DNA of 64,000 nucleotides from Niastella sp. (GTDB taxonomy: Bacteria > Bacteroidota > Bacteroidia > Chitinophagales > Chitinophagaceae): contig JADJVM010000008.1 of the NCBI GenBank assembly GCA_016710595.1, forward strand, positions 1,374,250-1,438,249. Direction: 5' to 3'. The notes under the pieces were generated by a model. It saw nothing but the letters and a program-made list of their open reading frames with translations. It was not told the origin of the DNA and did no database searches. How positions within the stretch are numbered: the first letter of the stretch is position 1; the number at the start of each line of letters is the position of its first letter. Shown here one piece after another: positions 45,583 to 55,650 of this stretch. Position numbers and translations under genes: made by a program.

Positions 45583-47124
45583 ATGGCCGTTCGTGAAGAT
45601 TTTATTAAAACAATTACAGAAGGATACACTTTTAAAGGGGAATCCATTCAATTGGGTTGTGGTATGCTTAATGGCGAAGTGATAAGCGATGCCATAGTAC
45701 GGCTTCCCTTTAAAACATTAAACCGGCATGGGTTGGTTGCCGGCGCTACCGGTACCGGAAAAACAAAAACCTTACAACTGATTGCAGAGTTTTTAAGTGA
45801 TGCCAGTATCCCGGTATTGTTACTCGATATTAAAGGCGATTTAAGCGGCATTGCAGCAGCCGGGGCAATGAATGATAAAGTTGCAGAAAGATATAAGAAA
45901 CTAAACCTTACCTATACACCGGAAGCGTTCCCCTGCGAAATGTTATCTCTTACGGGTAAAGATGGTTGTAAATTAAAAGCGACAGTGAGTGAGTTTGGCC
46001 CTGTATTATTAAGTAAAATTTTAGGGCTAAATGATACCCAGGGCGGCGTGGTATCGCTCATTTTTAAATACTGCGACGATAATAAATATCCTTTACTGGA
46101 TCTTAAAGATTTTATAAAAGTATTGCAATACATCGGTGATGAAGGAAAGGCTGAAATAGAAAAAGAATATGGTAAAATTTCTACTACTTCTACAGGTACA
46201 ATTTTAAGAAAAGTAATAGAACTACAACAACAGGGCGCTGATGAATTCTTTGGTGAAAAAAGTTTTGAAGTAGATGACCTGATGAGAGTGAGTAATGATG
46301 GCAGGGGGATGATTAATATTTTAAGAACCGTTGATATACAGGATAAGCCAAAATTATTTTCAACTTTTATGCTTCAAATGCTGGCAGAAATATATGCTAC
46401 CTGCCCCGAAGAAGGTGACCTGGATAAACCCAAACTGGTAATGTTTATTGATGAAGCCCATTTAATTTTCCAGGAAGCCAGTGCCGCCCTTTTACAACAA
46501 ATAGAAACGATCATTAAATTGATACGCAGTAAAGGGATCGGAATTTATTTTTGCACCCAAAACCCAATGGATGTTCCTGCATCGGTATTGGGCCAGTTGG
46601 GTTTAAAAATTCAACATGCCTTAAGGGCATTTACAGCCGCAGACCGCAAGGCTATTAAACAAACGGCAGATAATTACCCTACTACATCTTTTTATAAAAC
46701 GGATGATTTAATCACCGGCATGGGGATTGGTGAAGCTATGATAACATTGCTGAATGAAAAAGGGATCCCTACCCCATTGGTACATGTAATGCTTTGCTCG
46801 CCCAGGAGCCGGATGGATGTATTGAGCCAGGCCGAATTGGATGCCATTAATGCAAAGAGTAAATTAATTAATAAATACAACCAGGAAATTGATAGCCAAA
46901 GCGCTTATGAAATACTTACCAGTAAACTTCAGGAAGCCGCAGAAAAATCGCCTCCCCCGGTAAGTGGGCGACAAGAAAAACCTGAACCCAGCACTTTTGA
47001 GAAAGTAGCCAACAACAGTGTTGTAAAAAGTATTGTTCGTACCGCAGGCAATACCATTGTACGGTCGCTCCTGGGGTCACTTGGCCTGGGTGGAAGATCC
47101 AGTAAAAGCAAAAGTTTCTTTTAA
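45583..47124 (+). CDS. HerA-like ATPase (DUF853 family)
   Basis: 513 residues. Walker A is G54-ATGTGKT in LVAGATGTGKTKTLQ, Walker B is VMFIDEAHLIFQ, followed by a sensor-like IYFCTQNPMDVP. The domain is the HerA/FtsK-like hexameric ATPase of the DUF853 group. The tail after about 450 is a flexible basic stretch ending GGRSSKSKSFF. No NurA-like nuclease is adjacent. In this phylum it usually stands alone; the function is not established. Confidence 0.88.
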   Translation: MAVREDFIKTITEGYTFKGESIQLGCGMLNGEVISDAIVRLPFKTLNRHGLVAGATGTGKTKTLQLIAEFLSDASIPVLLLDIKGDLSGIAAAGAMNDKVAERYKKLNLTYTPEAFPCEMLSLTGKDGCKLKATVSEFGPVLLSKILGLNDTQGGVVSLIFKYCDDNKYPLLDLKDFIKVLQYIGDEGKAEIEKEYGKISTTSTGTILRKVIELQQQGADEFFGEKSFEVDDLMRVSNDGRGMINILRTVDIQDKPKLFSTFMLQMLAEIYATCPEEGDLDKPKLVMFIDEAHLIFQEASAALLQQIETIIKLIRSKGIGIYFCTQNPMDVPASVLGQLGLKIQHALRAFTAADRKAIKQTADNYPTTSFYKTDDLITGMGIGEAMITLLNEKGIPTPLVHVMLCSPRSRMDVLSQAELDAINAKSKLINKYNQEIDSQSAYEILTSKLQEAAEKSPPPVSGRQEKPEPSTFEKVANNSVVKSIVRTAGNTIVRSLLGSLGLGGRSSKSKSFF

Positions 47125-47166
47125 AAAGCATCAATCATTTACTTTAAATTTTTTAACCGGATAAGC

Positions 47167-49080
47167 ATGAACCCGATATTTAAAAACCGGTTTGGACCGG
47201 TATTCCTGGTAATAATATTAGTAATAAGTTTAAGTTTTATTACCCGTGTGGTATTACTGGTTTCGAGCTGGAGCAATATTGATTTTAGTTTCCTGAACCT
47301 GTTAGGCATTTTTTTTATCGGCTTGTTTTATGATTTCATTACAGGTTTGTTTTTTGCCTTACCCGTTGCGCTTTATTGCTGGCTGATGAAAGATGCATGG
47401 TATCAAAAAAAATGGAACCGGGTTCCCCTTTTTATTTTATTTTTCATCATCCTGCTCATCCTTGTTTTTAATGTGGGTGGTGAAATTACATTTTGGAACG
47501 AATTTAGTACCCGTTATAATTTTATTGCCGTAGATTACCTCATTTACACTACCGAAGTAATTGGCAATATACAGGAATCTTATAATATGCCGTTGATCCT
47601 GGGCGCTGTACTCATTGGCGTTATTGTTTTGCTTTACCTGGTACGTAAAAAAATAACGCTGTCTCAAACTGTGAGTATGCGGTTTGCTCTTCGAAGTATT
47701 TATTTTTTAGGCTTCCTGGCATTGGCTGCTGCCGGATATTTTTTTGTGAACAACAGTTTTAAAAATTTTAGTCGTAACAATTACGTAAATGAACTTTCGG
47801 GTAATGGTGTGTATGAATTTGGCGCTGCATTTTGGCACAATGAAATTGACTACCCCAGCTTTTATAAAACCGGGAATCATGAAGAAAACTTTAGTATTAT
47901 AAGAAACCTGCTGCAGCAACCCGATGCCCGTTTTACATCCAACCCTCTAAGTATAGAAAGAGAAATAGTCCCCGGGCTACCGGAACGGAAATGGAATATT
48001 GTACTCATTTCTGTAGAAAGTTTAAGTGGTAGTTATTTAAAATATTTTGGCAATACAGAAAATATTACCCCATACTTAGATTCATTAATACCACATAGTT
48101 TATTCTTTAAAAATTTTTATGCCACCGGCACCCGCACCGTAAGGGGTTTAGAAGCTTTATCTCTTTCCATTCCGCCTACGCCCGGCCAATCTATTGTACG
48201 CAGGCCCAATAACGAAAATATGTTTACGATCGGTAACCTTTTAAAAGATAAGGGTTATGATACCCGTTTTGTGTATGGTGGCAATAGTTTTTTTGATAAT
48301 ATGGGTTATTATTTTAGCCACAATGGCTATAAAGTGATTGATGAACGGGATATCCCGGATGTTGCCAATAAATTTAAAACCGCCTGGGGCGTAGCCGATG
48401 AATTTAGTTTTGACCTGGTAATTAATGCTTGCGACAGCAGCTACAAACAAAACAAGCCGTTTTTTAACCATATCATGACGGTAAGTAACCATCGGCCTTA
48501 TACCTATCCAGATGGTAGAATTGACCGGCCATCGAAATCAAAATCTATTCAGGGCGCTGTAAAATATACCGATTACAGTATTCATAAATTTATACAAGAT
48601 GCTAAGTCGAAGCCCTGGTTTGATAGCACCGTATTCATTATAGTAGCCGATCATTGTGCCCGAAGCGCCGGAAAAACAGAACTCCCTTTAGAAAATTATC
48701 ATATTCCCTGTTTCATATATGCCCCGGCATTAATCCCGGCAAAAATAGAAGATCGTTTTACCAGTCAAATAGATTTGCTTCCAACCCTTTTAGGATTGAT
48801 GAACCTCCATTATAAAAGTAAATTTATGGGCTTTGATATTTATAATAGCCCACCCCAAAACAGCCGGGTATTTATAAGTACCTATCAAAAATTAGGGTAT
48901 TTTAAAAATAATGACCTGGTTACCCTGGCTCCTTTAAAGAAAACCGAAATGGAACAAATAAATCCCAAAAATGGAGATACCAAACTTGTAGTAGCCGATA
49001 GTAATTTAATTAAAGAAGCGATTGCCTGGTATCAAACAGCGAGCTATCTTTTTAATAATAATGGGTATAAAAAGAATTAA
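47167..49080 (+). CDS. LtaS-like membrane sulfatase/phosphotransferase
   Basis: 637 residues. Five N-terminal membrane helices (to about residue 200), then an extracytoplasmic alkaline-phosphatase-fold domain. It shows NIVLISVESLSGSYLKYFG with the metal-binding E, the nucleophile Thr in ATGTRTVRGLEAL, FNHIMTVSNHRPY and IVADHCARSAG. In Gram-positive bacteria such enzymes polymerise lipoteichoic acid; in Gram-negative bacteria relatives (OpgB, EptA-like) move phosphoglycerol or phosphoethanolamine onto glycans or lipid A. A surface-modifying role is likely. A terminator follows. Confidence 0.85.
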   Translation: MNPIFKNRFGPVFLVIILVISLSFITRVVLLVSSWSNIDFSFLNLLGIFFIGLFYDFITGLFFALPVALYCWLMKDAWYQKKWNRVPLFILFFIILLILVFNVGGEITFWNEFSTRYNFIAVDYLIYTTEVIGNIQESYNMPLILGAVLIGVIVLLYLVRKKITLSQTVSMRFALRSIYFLGFLALAAAGYFFVNNSFKNFSRNNYVNELSGNGVYEFGAAFWHNEIDYPSFYKTGNHEENFSIIRNLLQQPDARFTSNPLSIEREIVPGLPERKWNIVLISVESLSGSYLKYFGNTENITPYLDSLIPHSLFFKNFYATGTRTVRGLEALSLSIPPTPGQSIVRRPNNENMFTIGNLLKDKGYDTRFVYGGNSFFDNMGYYFSHNGYKVIDERDIPDVANKFKTAWGVADEFSFDLVINACDSSYKQNKPFFNHIMTVSNHRPYTYPDGRIDRPSKSKSIQGAVKYTDYSIHKFIQDAKSKPWFDSTVFIIVADHCARSAGKTELPLENYHIPCFIYAPALIPAKIEDRFTSQIDLLPTLLGLMNLHYKSKFMGFDIYNSPPQNSRVFISTYQKLGYFKNNDLVTLAPLKKTEMEQINPKNGDTKLVVADSNLIKEAIAWYQTASYLFNNNGYKKN

Positions 49081-49252
49081 ATAATTCAATTTAGCACACT
49101 AAATTCATTAACAATCATTTAGTTACTAATATTTTGCTAATATTCGACAGTTTGTAGTATAAATTCTACAAATAAACCTTAAATTATTTGGAGATTCAAT
49201 GAAAGGCAGTTACTTTTACATCGGTTTTTCATAGGATATTGGATTTTAAAGC

Positions 49253-49284
49253 GGGACTAGATTTCTATCTTGGTCCCTTTTTTA
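49253..49284 (+). terminator. Terminator of the LtaS-like gene
   Basis: GGGAC (49253-49257) and GTCCC (49273-49277) with extra weak pairs form a stem followed by six T residues. The T tract reaches the stop codon of the convergent recQ gene. Confidence 0.55.
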
Positions 49285-51189
49285 TTTTATAGCTATACGC
49301 TTATTCTCATCAACAGTAATTTTTTCTTCGGCCATCAAAAAATTCAATACCATCCATATATGATCTTCTTTTACCGGCTTAAGTATTTGAATGATACGGG
49401 TAGCCGATAATGTATCTTGTTGCAATAAACCCATTATTTTTTCTCCTAAAATTTTTATTTCGCCGGCGGGCATACTGGGTATATTATTATTAATACAATT
49501 ATCACATATATGGCAATTGCCCGCTTTTAAATCTCCAAAATAAGCAGCTATTTGTTTGTTGCGGCATTGGGTTTTATCATTTATATAATTTGACATGCCC
49601 GATACCCGGTGCTCATAATGTTGCTTTTGTTCTAATAAAAAGCGGGTATTAATAAATAAATCATCAGTATATACCCGGTTTTTTAATAAAATTATTTGTT
49701 GGCCTGCATAAGATGGTTTATAAGATACAATATTGTATTGATGCAACAGTTTTAATTGTTCAATAAGCTGCTCCACCGGAATTTTAATAAAGGCTGCCAG
49801 TTTTCTTTCTTCAATCGTAACTGGGTAATCCATGATGCCTTCATAGCTACGCAACAAACCTTTAATAACAGGCTCCAGGTTTGGATGCATTTTTTCAAAA
49901 TCCTGCAAACTCCTTCCACTTATATTAAATATTAGGGTTGATAATTTTAAAAGCTTATCAGAAAAACTTATAAAGCCTAAAAAAGCCAGGGCCTGAATTC
50001 CAAAACTGGTATTATAGGCATTCAATTTATATTTTTCAACAAAGTCTGCCAGGTCAAAATCATAGCTAACGCTATCTCCCATCCCTGCTGGCACCTGCAG
50101 GTAATTCATGAGTTGAATATAGCGTTCTTTTAAAAATTCTTCATTAGGATATTTAATTGAAGATTTAAAAAGTAAATCCTGCACTTCATTATAATCATGC
50201 AATAAAACGGCATACGCTCTTTTGCCATCCCGGCCTGCCCGGCCTGCTTCCTGGTAATAATTTTCAAGGCAATCCGGCATATCGTAATGTAATACCACCC
50301 TTACATCTGGTTTATCAATACCCATTCCAAATGCATTGGTACAAACCATTATGCGCACCCGGTTATTTTTCCAGTCTTCCTGTTTTTGAGAGCGTTCTTC
50401 GCTGCTTAATCCGGCATGATAAAAGTGTGCCTGTAAGCCATTTGCCTGGAGCATTTGGGCAATTTGCAGGGTATGTTTCCTGCTTTTACAATATACAATG
50501 GCGCTACCGGGTACATTTGTTAATACCTGCAGCATTTTTGTTTGCTTGGCCTGTGGCATAAAAACGCTATAAGATAAATTGGGCCTTATAAAAGATTGTT
50601 CAAAAACGGCATATCCCTTGCTGAACTTAAGATTTTCACAAATATCTTTTTGTACACGGGGTGTAGCCGAAGCTGTGAGCGCTATAACAGGAACCCCGGG
50701 CAAATGTTCCCGTAAAGCAGCTATGCGTAAATAAGGCGGTCGGAAATCGTAACCCCATTGTGAAATACAATGGGCTTCATCTACTGCTATCAACACGGGG
50801 CTGATGGCGGGAAGGTATTCTAAAAACAAAGCCGTTTCCAGCCGTTCGGGAGAGAGATATAAAAATTTAAAATTACCGAAAGCCGCATTTTTAAATGCTT
50901 GTATTACCTCATGTTCCCGCATACCGGAATAAATGGCTAAGGCCGGTATGCCACGTATCTTTAAGTTTTCTACCTGGTCTTTCATCAATGCAATGAGCGG
51001 GCTCACTACCAGGCAAATACCTTCCATCGCCATGGCGGGCACCTGGAAGCAAATAGATTTGCCGCCTCCTGTAGGCAGTAATGCCAGGCAGTCATTTTGT
51101 GCCATTACGGTTTTAATGATATCGAGTTGTAATGGCCGAAACGCTGTATGGCCCCAGTATTTCTTTAATATTTGTGTATAGTCGGCCAC
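49282..51189 (-). CDS. recQ: RecQ-family ATP-dependent DNA helicase
   Basis: 635 residues. Walker A LLPTGGGKS (about 37-45), Walker B with DEAH in AVDEAHCISQWGYDFRP, motif V/VI with MGIDKPDVRVVLHYDMPDCLENYYQEAGRAGRDG. The RQC zinc cysteines are in CRNKQIAAYFGDLKAGNCHICDNC. The C-terminus ends without a recognisable HRDC domain. It unwinds DNA 3'-5' in repair and recombination. Confidence 0.95.
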   Translation of the reverse strand: MADYTQILKKYWGHTAFRPLQLDIIKTVMAQNDCLALLPTGGGKSICFQVPAMAMEGICLVVSPLIALMKDQVENLKIRGIPALAIYSGMREHEVIQAFKNAAFGNFKFLYLSPERLETALFLEYLPAISPVLIAVDEAHCISQWGYDFRPPYLRIAALREHLPGVPVIALTASATPRVQKDICENLKFSKGYAVFEQSFIRPNLSYSVFMPQAKQTKMLQVLTNVPGSAIVYCKSRKHTLQIAQMLQANGLQAHFYHAGLSSEERSQKQEDWKNNRVRIMVCTNAFGMGIDKPDVRVVLHYDMPDCLENYYQEAGRAGRDGKRAYAVLLHDYNEVQDLLFKSSIKYPNEEFLKERYIQLMNYLQVPAGMGDSVSYDFDLADFVEKYKLNAYNTSFGIQALAFLGFISFSDKLLKLSTLIFNISGRSLQDFEKMHPNLEPVIKGLLRSYEGIMDYPVTIEERKLAAFIKIPVEQLIEQLKLLHQYNIVSYKPSYAGQQIILLKNRVYTDDLFINTRFLLEQKQHYEHRVSGMSNYINDKTQCRNKQIAAYFGDLKAGNCHICDNCINNNIPSMPAGEIKILGEKIMGLLQQDTLSATRIIQILKPVKEDHIWMVLNFLMAEEKITVDENKRIAIK

Positions 51190-51346
51190 GGGTTAAAATT
51201 AAGCTGAAGTTGTAATCATAACAATTTAATCAATTAAATATTTTAACTGAAGAAAAGCATCTCTCAAGTTGGTAGGTTTGAAATAGGCATAATTGTTTAA
51301 ATTAAATTCTTTAAATTCGTTAACACAAATCTAAACCTACCCGTTT

Positions 51347-52977
51347 ATGAAACTCATTACTTTCTGTAAATTAATTTTACCATTTGCCCTTTCCATTTTA
51401 ATACTATCTGTGGTAAGATGTAAAAAAATGGATTCTTATCAGATTTCTGCCGATAATATTACCATTACAAATAATTTCTTTAAATTATCAAATAGTGCTG
51501 ACCAATTAATAAAAAGGATAAATAGTGCATTGCAAAGTAAAAACAGGGAGAATGAATTTGTTATTGATTTTGCCAAAAAAATGGATACCCAATTTGGGAT
51601 AAAACGCTTGCTACAATTAAAAATGCAAGTACTACTGAAAGTTTCTTACCATCCAATATGGGAAATTTAACTCAGGATACGATTGTATGCATTCCTTTTG
51701 TGAAACAGGGAAACCAACGTGTGGCAGGTTTTATAGAAGCCAAATTAAGCCCAGGAGACAGTATTGATTTTAGATACAGGCTTACCCAGGATTACAAATT
51801 ATTAAATTATAATGTGAGTAGCACTTCTTCTGTAACAGCAGAAAATTATGCAAGCCTGATTATGCATTTCGAAAAAATGATCTTTGGTTATAATGAATTT
51901 AAAATTTCAGATTACAATCTATTCAGGCAGCAGGCTGCTGATACAACTACGCTGTTTGTTGATATTTCAGATTCGGCAAGCGGGCAAAGTTTATCGCAAA
52001 ATAATGTAACCACTATATACCAGTGTACCAACTCACAAGTATATGTAAGCTGGAGTTGTAATAATAATTTTAATATTGTTCCCGGCTGTGGTATATTTTT
52101 TTCCTATAATAATTGTTATATAATTGGTATTGAGTGGGATGATGGTGAAACAACAGGCGGTGGGCCGGAAGGGGTACCTACAACCGGTGGAGGTTCTGGT
52201 GGAATACCCTATTATTACCTGTGCAACCCTGCTGGCAATTTTCAAACCAACCAGGTAGTACAGCCGGGAAATTTACCTGATTGCCCGCCGGCAAACGAAG
52301 ATCCGGGGTGGGATCCTTTGCCTATGGATGATCCTGCTCCCCCGGTTCCTTGCGATCCGTTTATTCAATCACTCAATCAAAATGCAAGTTTTATATATTA
52401 TCTTAAATACTTAAACTCTACGCCTATTAAAACTCAGCCTTACGAAACTGGTTTTGCCGTTACTTTTCCAGATAATTATCAGTTTAAACAGGGCAGTTAT
52501 AATGATGCATCCATTACCTGGAATAATTTAAATAATATAGGTGCTATTATGCATTGTCACTATAGTGGGTTGGCGGGTATATTTACACCAGATGATATTG
52601 TTTTAATGGCTCAGATTTATATTGGAAATTATGCTCAAGATCCTAACAACTTATTCTTTGCACTTACCACCCCAACGGGCAACCCAATAATCATGAAAGT
52701 AAAAGACCCGCTGGCTTTCAGGGCATTTGCTTTAAGTATAGTAGGCGATGGAGTGGGTGGATGGGATGATATTAAAATGGAACAATTTGAACATGATTAT
52801 GCCGATAAATTTAGAAGCCCCAATCAAGAAACAAATATGGTCGCATTTTTGAATATGCTGAAAGAAAAAAATGCGGATAATGCCATTGGCCTTTATCAAA
52901 GTGATAAAAACTGTATAAACTGGAACCCCGCATCCCTTACAGCTTTAGGAAGTTTACAGGTTGCCCCCTGCCAATAA
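51347..52977 (+). CDS. Lipoprotein-like protein with JAMM-like C-terminal domain, frameshifted
   Basis: Two frames, 51347-51670 and 51658-52977, make one protein of about 543 residues if one A is added to the A7 run at 51575-51581; the repaired junction reads FAKKNGYPIWDKT, which flows into the second frame. The N-terminus is a signal with Cys (VVRC) and may be lipid-anchored. A Gly/Pro-rich linker (TTGGGPEGVPTTGGGSGG through MDDPAPPVPC) precedes a C-terminal domain with GAIMHCHYSGLAGIFTPDD, resembling the JAMM metal motif HxH-x(7-8)-[ST]-x2-D. This anchor-linker-enzyme layout resembles secreted effectors. Whether the break is a sequencing error or slippage is open. Confidence 0.6.
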
Positions 52978-53003
52978 TTATAATAAAATTAAAAAACAAA
53001 TTT

Positions 53004-53531
53004 ATGAAATACTTTCTCATACTATTATTTACCGCAATTACGGCTACTGCAAATGCCCAGCTCCCGCTCGAATATGATACCTGCAATACATTACAACAAT
53101 ATCAGGGTGAGTGGATGAATGTAACGGGCACAGATACTTTACGCATTTATTTGAAGCCTGTAAGAACATACGAAACCGTGTACAATAATATTAAAGACAA
53201 TTTATGGGGATGGATAGAGTATAAGCGGGGCAATAATATTGTAATGAGTAACTATGCCAACCGAAACCTACCTGTTTCTAATGATTGGCTGTATATGTTT
53301 AATATTACAAATCTAAGGATAAAAAAATATGGATGCAATTCTGAACAATTAGTAGGTAGGTTTATAGATTTTAATCACCATCGTGGAATGATAAACTGGT
53401 CAGCAGATATTATTGTAAGCCCTACTGATGTAAAAATGAATGTTTTGCAACAACGCACTCCATATTATAACTTAAATTTAAACGATACGACAATGACACT
53501 GCCCAGCAGGTTTACGCTTATTAAGCAATAA
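53004..53531 (+). CDS. Small secreted protein, DUF6705-like
   Basis: 175 residues with a signal peptide ending TANAQ. The mature part has LQQYQGEWMNVTGTDTLRIYLK early and ends PSRFTLIKQ, the same opening (xGTW/xGEW plus strand) and ending (P..LTLxKQ) as the protein at 54062-54652. The pattern, a signal peptide, a GTW block and a lipocalin-like series of strands, recalls the DUF6705 family of Flavobacteria; this is recalled, not searched. It begins 26 bases after the JAMM-like gene and could be its partner or immunity protein. Confidence 0.6.
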   Translation: MKYFLILLFTAITATANAQLPLEYDTCNTLQQYQGEWMNVTGTDTLRIYLKPVRTYETVYNNIKDNLWGWIEYKRGNNIVMSNYANRNLPVSNDWLYMFNITNLRIKKYGCNSEQLVGRFIDFNHHRGMINWSADIIVSPTDVKMNVLQQRTPYYNLNLNDTTMTLPSRFTLIKQ

Positions 53532-53559
53532 TATTTTGTTGTTCATCCCTCCGCCGCAG

Positions 53560-53574
53560 TTCGTGACTCACGAA
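53560..53574. repeat. Perfect 15-base palindrome before the orphan JAMM cassette
   Basis: TTCGTGACTCACGAA is a perfect inverted repeat of two 7-base arms around a C. It lies just upstream of the point where the headless JAMM-like frame begins (in-frame TAA at 53583). No second copy was noticed in the window. It may be a regulatory site, a terminator stem or a cassette border. Confidence 0.4.
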
Positions 53575-53585
53575 ACGCAACATAA

Positions 53586-54050
53586 GACAGCACAACGAAG
53601 GGGTTTTCACACACGCACCTGAATGATTATTTAGTAAATTCAGTGAATCCTGATGGAGTTGAAAAAAGTGAATTAAAACAACCCGTCCGTATATTTACGC
53701 CTGCAGATGTGGATGTATTAATGAAGGTTATCAATATAAACCGCAACTCCGGCAATTTTGCCGATTACTATGTTACCATGGCGGCATCCAATGGCACCTA
53801 TACACTTAAATTTACCGGCACTTCTGCTGATATAAGAGTGGGATATGGAACAGATGAATGGAAAGATCATTTTAATGATTATTGTAAAACCTGGAAAAAA
53901 AAATATGGTTTTGAAAAAACATTTTTAACCTACTTAAGAGACGTAATGCAACTATCGGGGATAAGCTTATATAAAATAAACAGCAATGAAACAATTGATG
54001 AATTGAAACTTACCCAAAATAATAAAATTATTAAATCACCCTGTCCTTAA
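53586..54050 (+). pseudogene. Orphan C-terminal JAMM-like cassette without N-terminal part
   Basis: The frame is open from just after TAA 53583-53585 and has no ATG; the first usable start is GTG 53643. Before that GTG it already encodes KGFSHTHLNDYLVNS, and then RIFTPADVDVLM: together the HxH and F-T-P-x-D parts of the JAMM-like motif seen in the full-length neighbour (MHCHYSG, IFTPDDIVLM). Similarity continues through a NGTYTLKF strand. Signal peptide, N-terminal domain and linker are missing. It is a displaced copy of the C-terminal domain, as orphan cassettes are in polymorphic toxin loci, or a simple pseudogene. A secreted-protein gene starts 11 bases later. Confidence 0.55.
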
Positions 54051-54061
54051 AAAATTACTAT

Positions 54062-54652
54062 ATGAAATATTTAATTCTGATTATACCACTATTCTTTTTT
54101 CATACTGCTAAATCACAATCTACAATCTCTTTAGAACAGGCAGCCACTTATACAGGAGACTCACTATTTCCTTCAACCGTAAACTATGTAAAAGACATCA
54201 ATCACAAATTAGACCCCTTTATAGGTACCTGGAAAGGAACTAAAGCAGGGAGATTGTATGAAGTTAGATTTATTAAAAAAACTGAATGGGATTATGGCCA
54301 ACAATGCTCCGGATGCATAAAATGGGATTGCTTAGTGGGCCGTGTTTTAATTAAAGATTCATTAACCAATCAAATAATTTACAATACATTAGACAGTGCG
54401 GACAATAAGACTTATTTCAAAGGTGACAACTTCGGCACGCCAAATGTTTATAATATGTATTTTGGAGTAAACTCGGGGTGTTATGATGTGGGAGATGTAA
54501 ATATTTCTATAAGCACACTTGACAGTTCTAAATTATTTTTAATCTTTAGAAGAGATGTAGAATGGATTGACCCAAGCACATGCCCGGGTGGGTATGCAAA
54601 TTATAAAACCCTTTTCCCCCTTGCTGAATGGCTGACATTAACAAAGCAATAA
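54062..54652 (+). CDS. Small secreted protein, DUF6705-like, second copy
   Basis: 196 residues with a signal peptide ending AKSQ. The mature part contains LDPFIGTWKGTKAGRLYEVRFIKK, two Cys pairs (QQCSGCIKWDC) and ends LAEWLTLTKQ. It shares its beginning and end with the protein at 53004-53531 but little in between, as expected for diverged partners of different effectors. It follows the orphan JAMM cassette by 11 bases. Function unknown. Confidence 0.6.
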   Translation: MKYLILIIPLFFFHTAKSQSTISLEQAATYTGDSLFPSTVNYVKDINHKLDPFIGTWKGTKAGRLYEVRFIKKTEWDYGQQCSGCIKWDCLVGRVLIKDSLTNQIIYNTLDSADNKTYFKGDNFGTPNVYNMYFGVNSGCYDVGDVNISISTLDSSKLFLIFRRDVEWIDPSTCPGGYANYKTLFPLAEWLTLTKQ

Positions 54653-54754
54653 AAATTTGCCCGATTAAATTTTCGTGCTGCCATTTGCAATTAGTAGAAC
54701 TGAGCGTAGCCAATGAAGCTACATAAAAGAGATGCAGCCGGTAACCTAATAGAA

Positions 54755-54776
54755 AAAGCAGCCTTGCGGCTGCTTT
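54755..54776. terminator. Bidirectional terminator
   Basis: AAAGCAGCC (54755-54763) and GGCTGCTTT (54768-54776) form a perfect 9-base stem around a TTGC loop between convergent genes. Confidence 0.75.
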
Positions 54777-54795
54777 CCTACTTGTGGGGAAACTA

Positions 54796-55625
54796 TTAGT
54801 TGAATTTAGTCCATCCTTTCCACCAGGTATTGCCTACTGTGCAAGCACCACGGTACGTAACTGCATTAAAACCTGTATTTAATTTTACATGGCTAAAACT
54901 TGCGCCTGTAGCCGCAGCCGATGAGGCTGTTGGATTAAAATCGGGGTTGGCATAATTAAATGGCGCACCCAATCCCACATCGGTATTGTTTTGCAAAATG
55001 CTGTTGCCATAAGCCGGCGTATTAAACCAGGTTAAAATAGATTGGGTTGTATTGGGCGTTTGCGGAGGATTGGTATTTCCGGTAATGCTATATTTTACAG
55101 GCTCTGCACAGTCAGCAATAATACTGTTTTGGATAAACAATGAATAAGGAATATTATTATTTACCGGAACACCTTTTGTAGCATCGATGTAAACACCAAC
55201 AGGCCAACCCATAATCACTGAATTAAATAAAGACAGGCTTGAGTTTCTGCGGATCTGCGCTGCGGCTAAATACAATGAGTTGCCCACATTTTCCGAAGTT
55301 GCCCTGGGGCCAATAACGGTGATATTAGAAAATACCGGGGCCGTTTGTGGGGTTAATGAACTACCGGCTGCATCGTTATCACTTTCAAAACCTTCTACTT
55401 TCGAAATATCTGCAACACCTGATCTCTTAAAATAATGACGAACTGAACCCGGCCATTGTAACCATTGTCTGTATCAAAATCATCATCCAAGGTTTTGTAT
55501 GCAATCAGGTATTTGCAATTCACTGTACCACCAAACCATTCGATGGCATCATCGTTTGAATAGCTGATCTGAATATGATCAATTACCGTTTGGCTACCAA
55601 CGCCGCCAAGGGTTATGGAGTTCAT
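54796..55625 (-). CDS. Secreted repeat protein, N-terminally truncated and frameshifted
   Basis: Two frames join with one base missing near 55425 (LRDP-GVADIS expected). The joined 270 residues start at MNSITLGGVGSQTVIDHIQISYSNDD and run through WFGGTVNCKYLIAYKTLDDDFDTDNG to a C-terminal IMGWPVGVYID and TWWKGWTKFN. This is the second half of a common Bacteroidota secreted protein with right-handed beta-helix character. In relatives about 200 residues, including the signal peptide, precede EMNSITLGG; here only 25 bases separate it from the porin stop, and an in-frame stop closes the frame. The N-terminal half has been lost in the genome or in the assembly. Confidence 0.6.
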
Positions 55626-55650
55626 TTCTTTATCGGGTATTGTTACTTAC

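Noticed and set aside
53643..54050. GTG-started intact gene of 135 residues
   Set aside because: The HxH half of the JAMM-like motif is encoded in frame before the GTG, so the GTG start would cut the domain; it is better read as a headless cassette.
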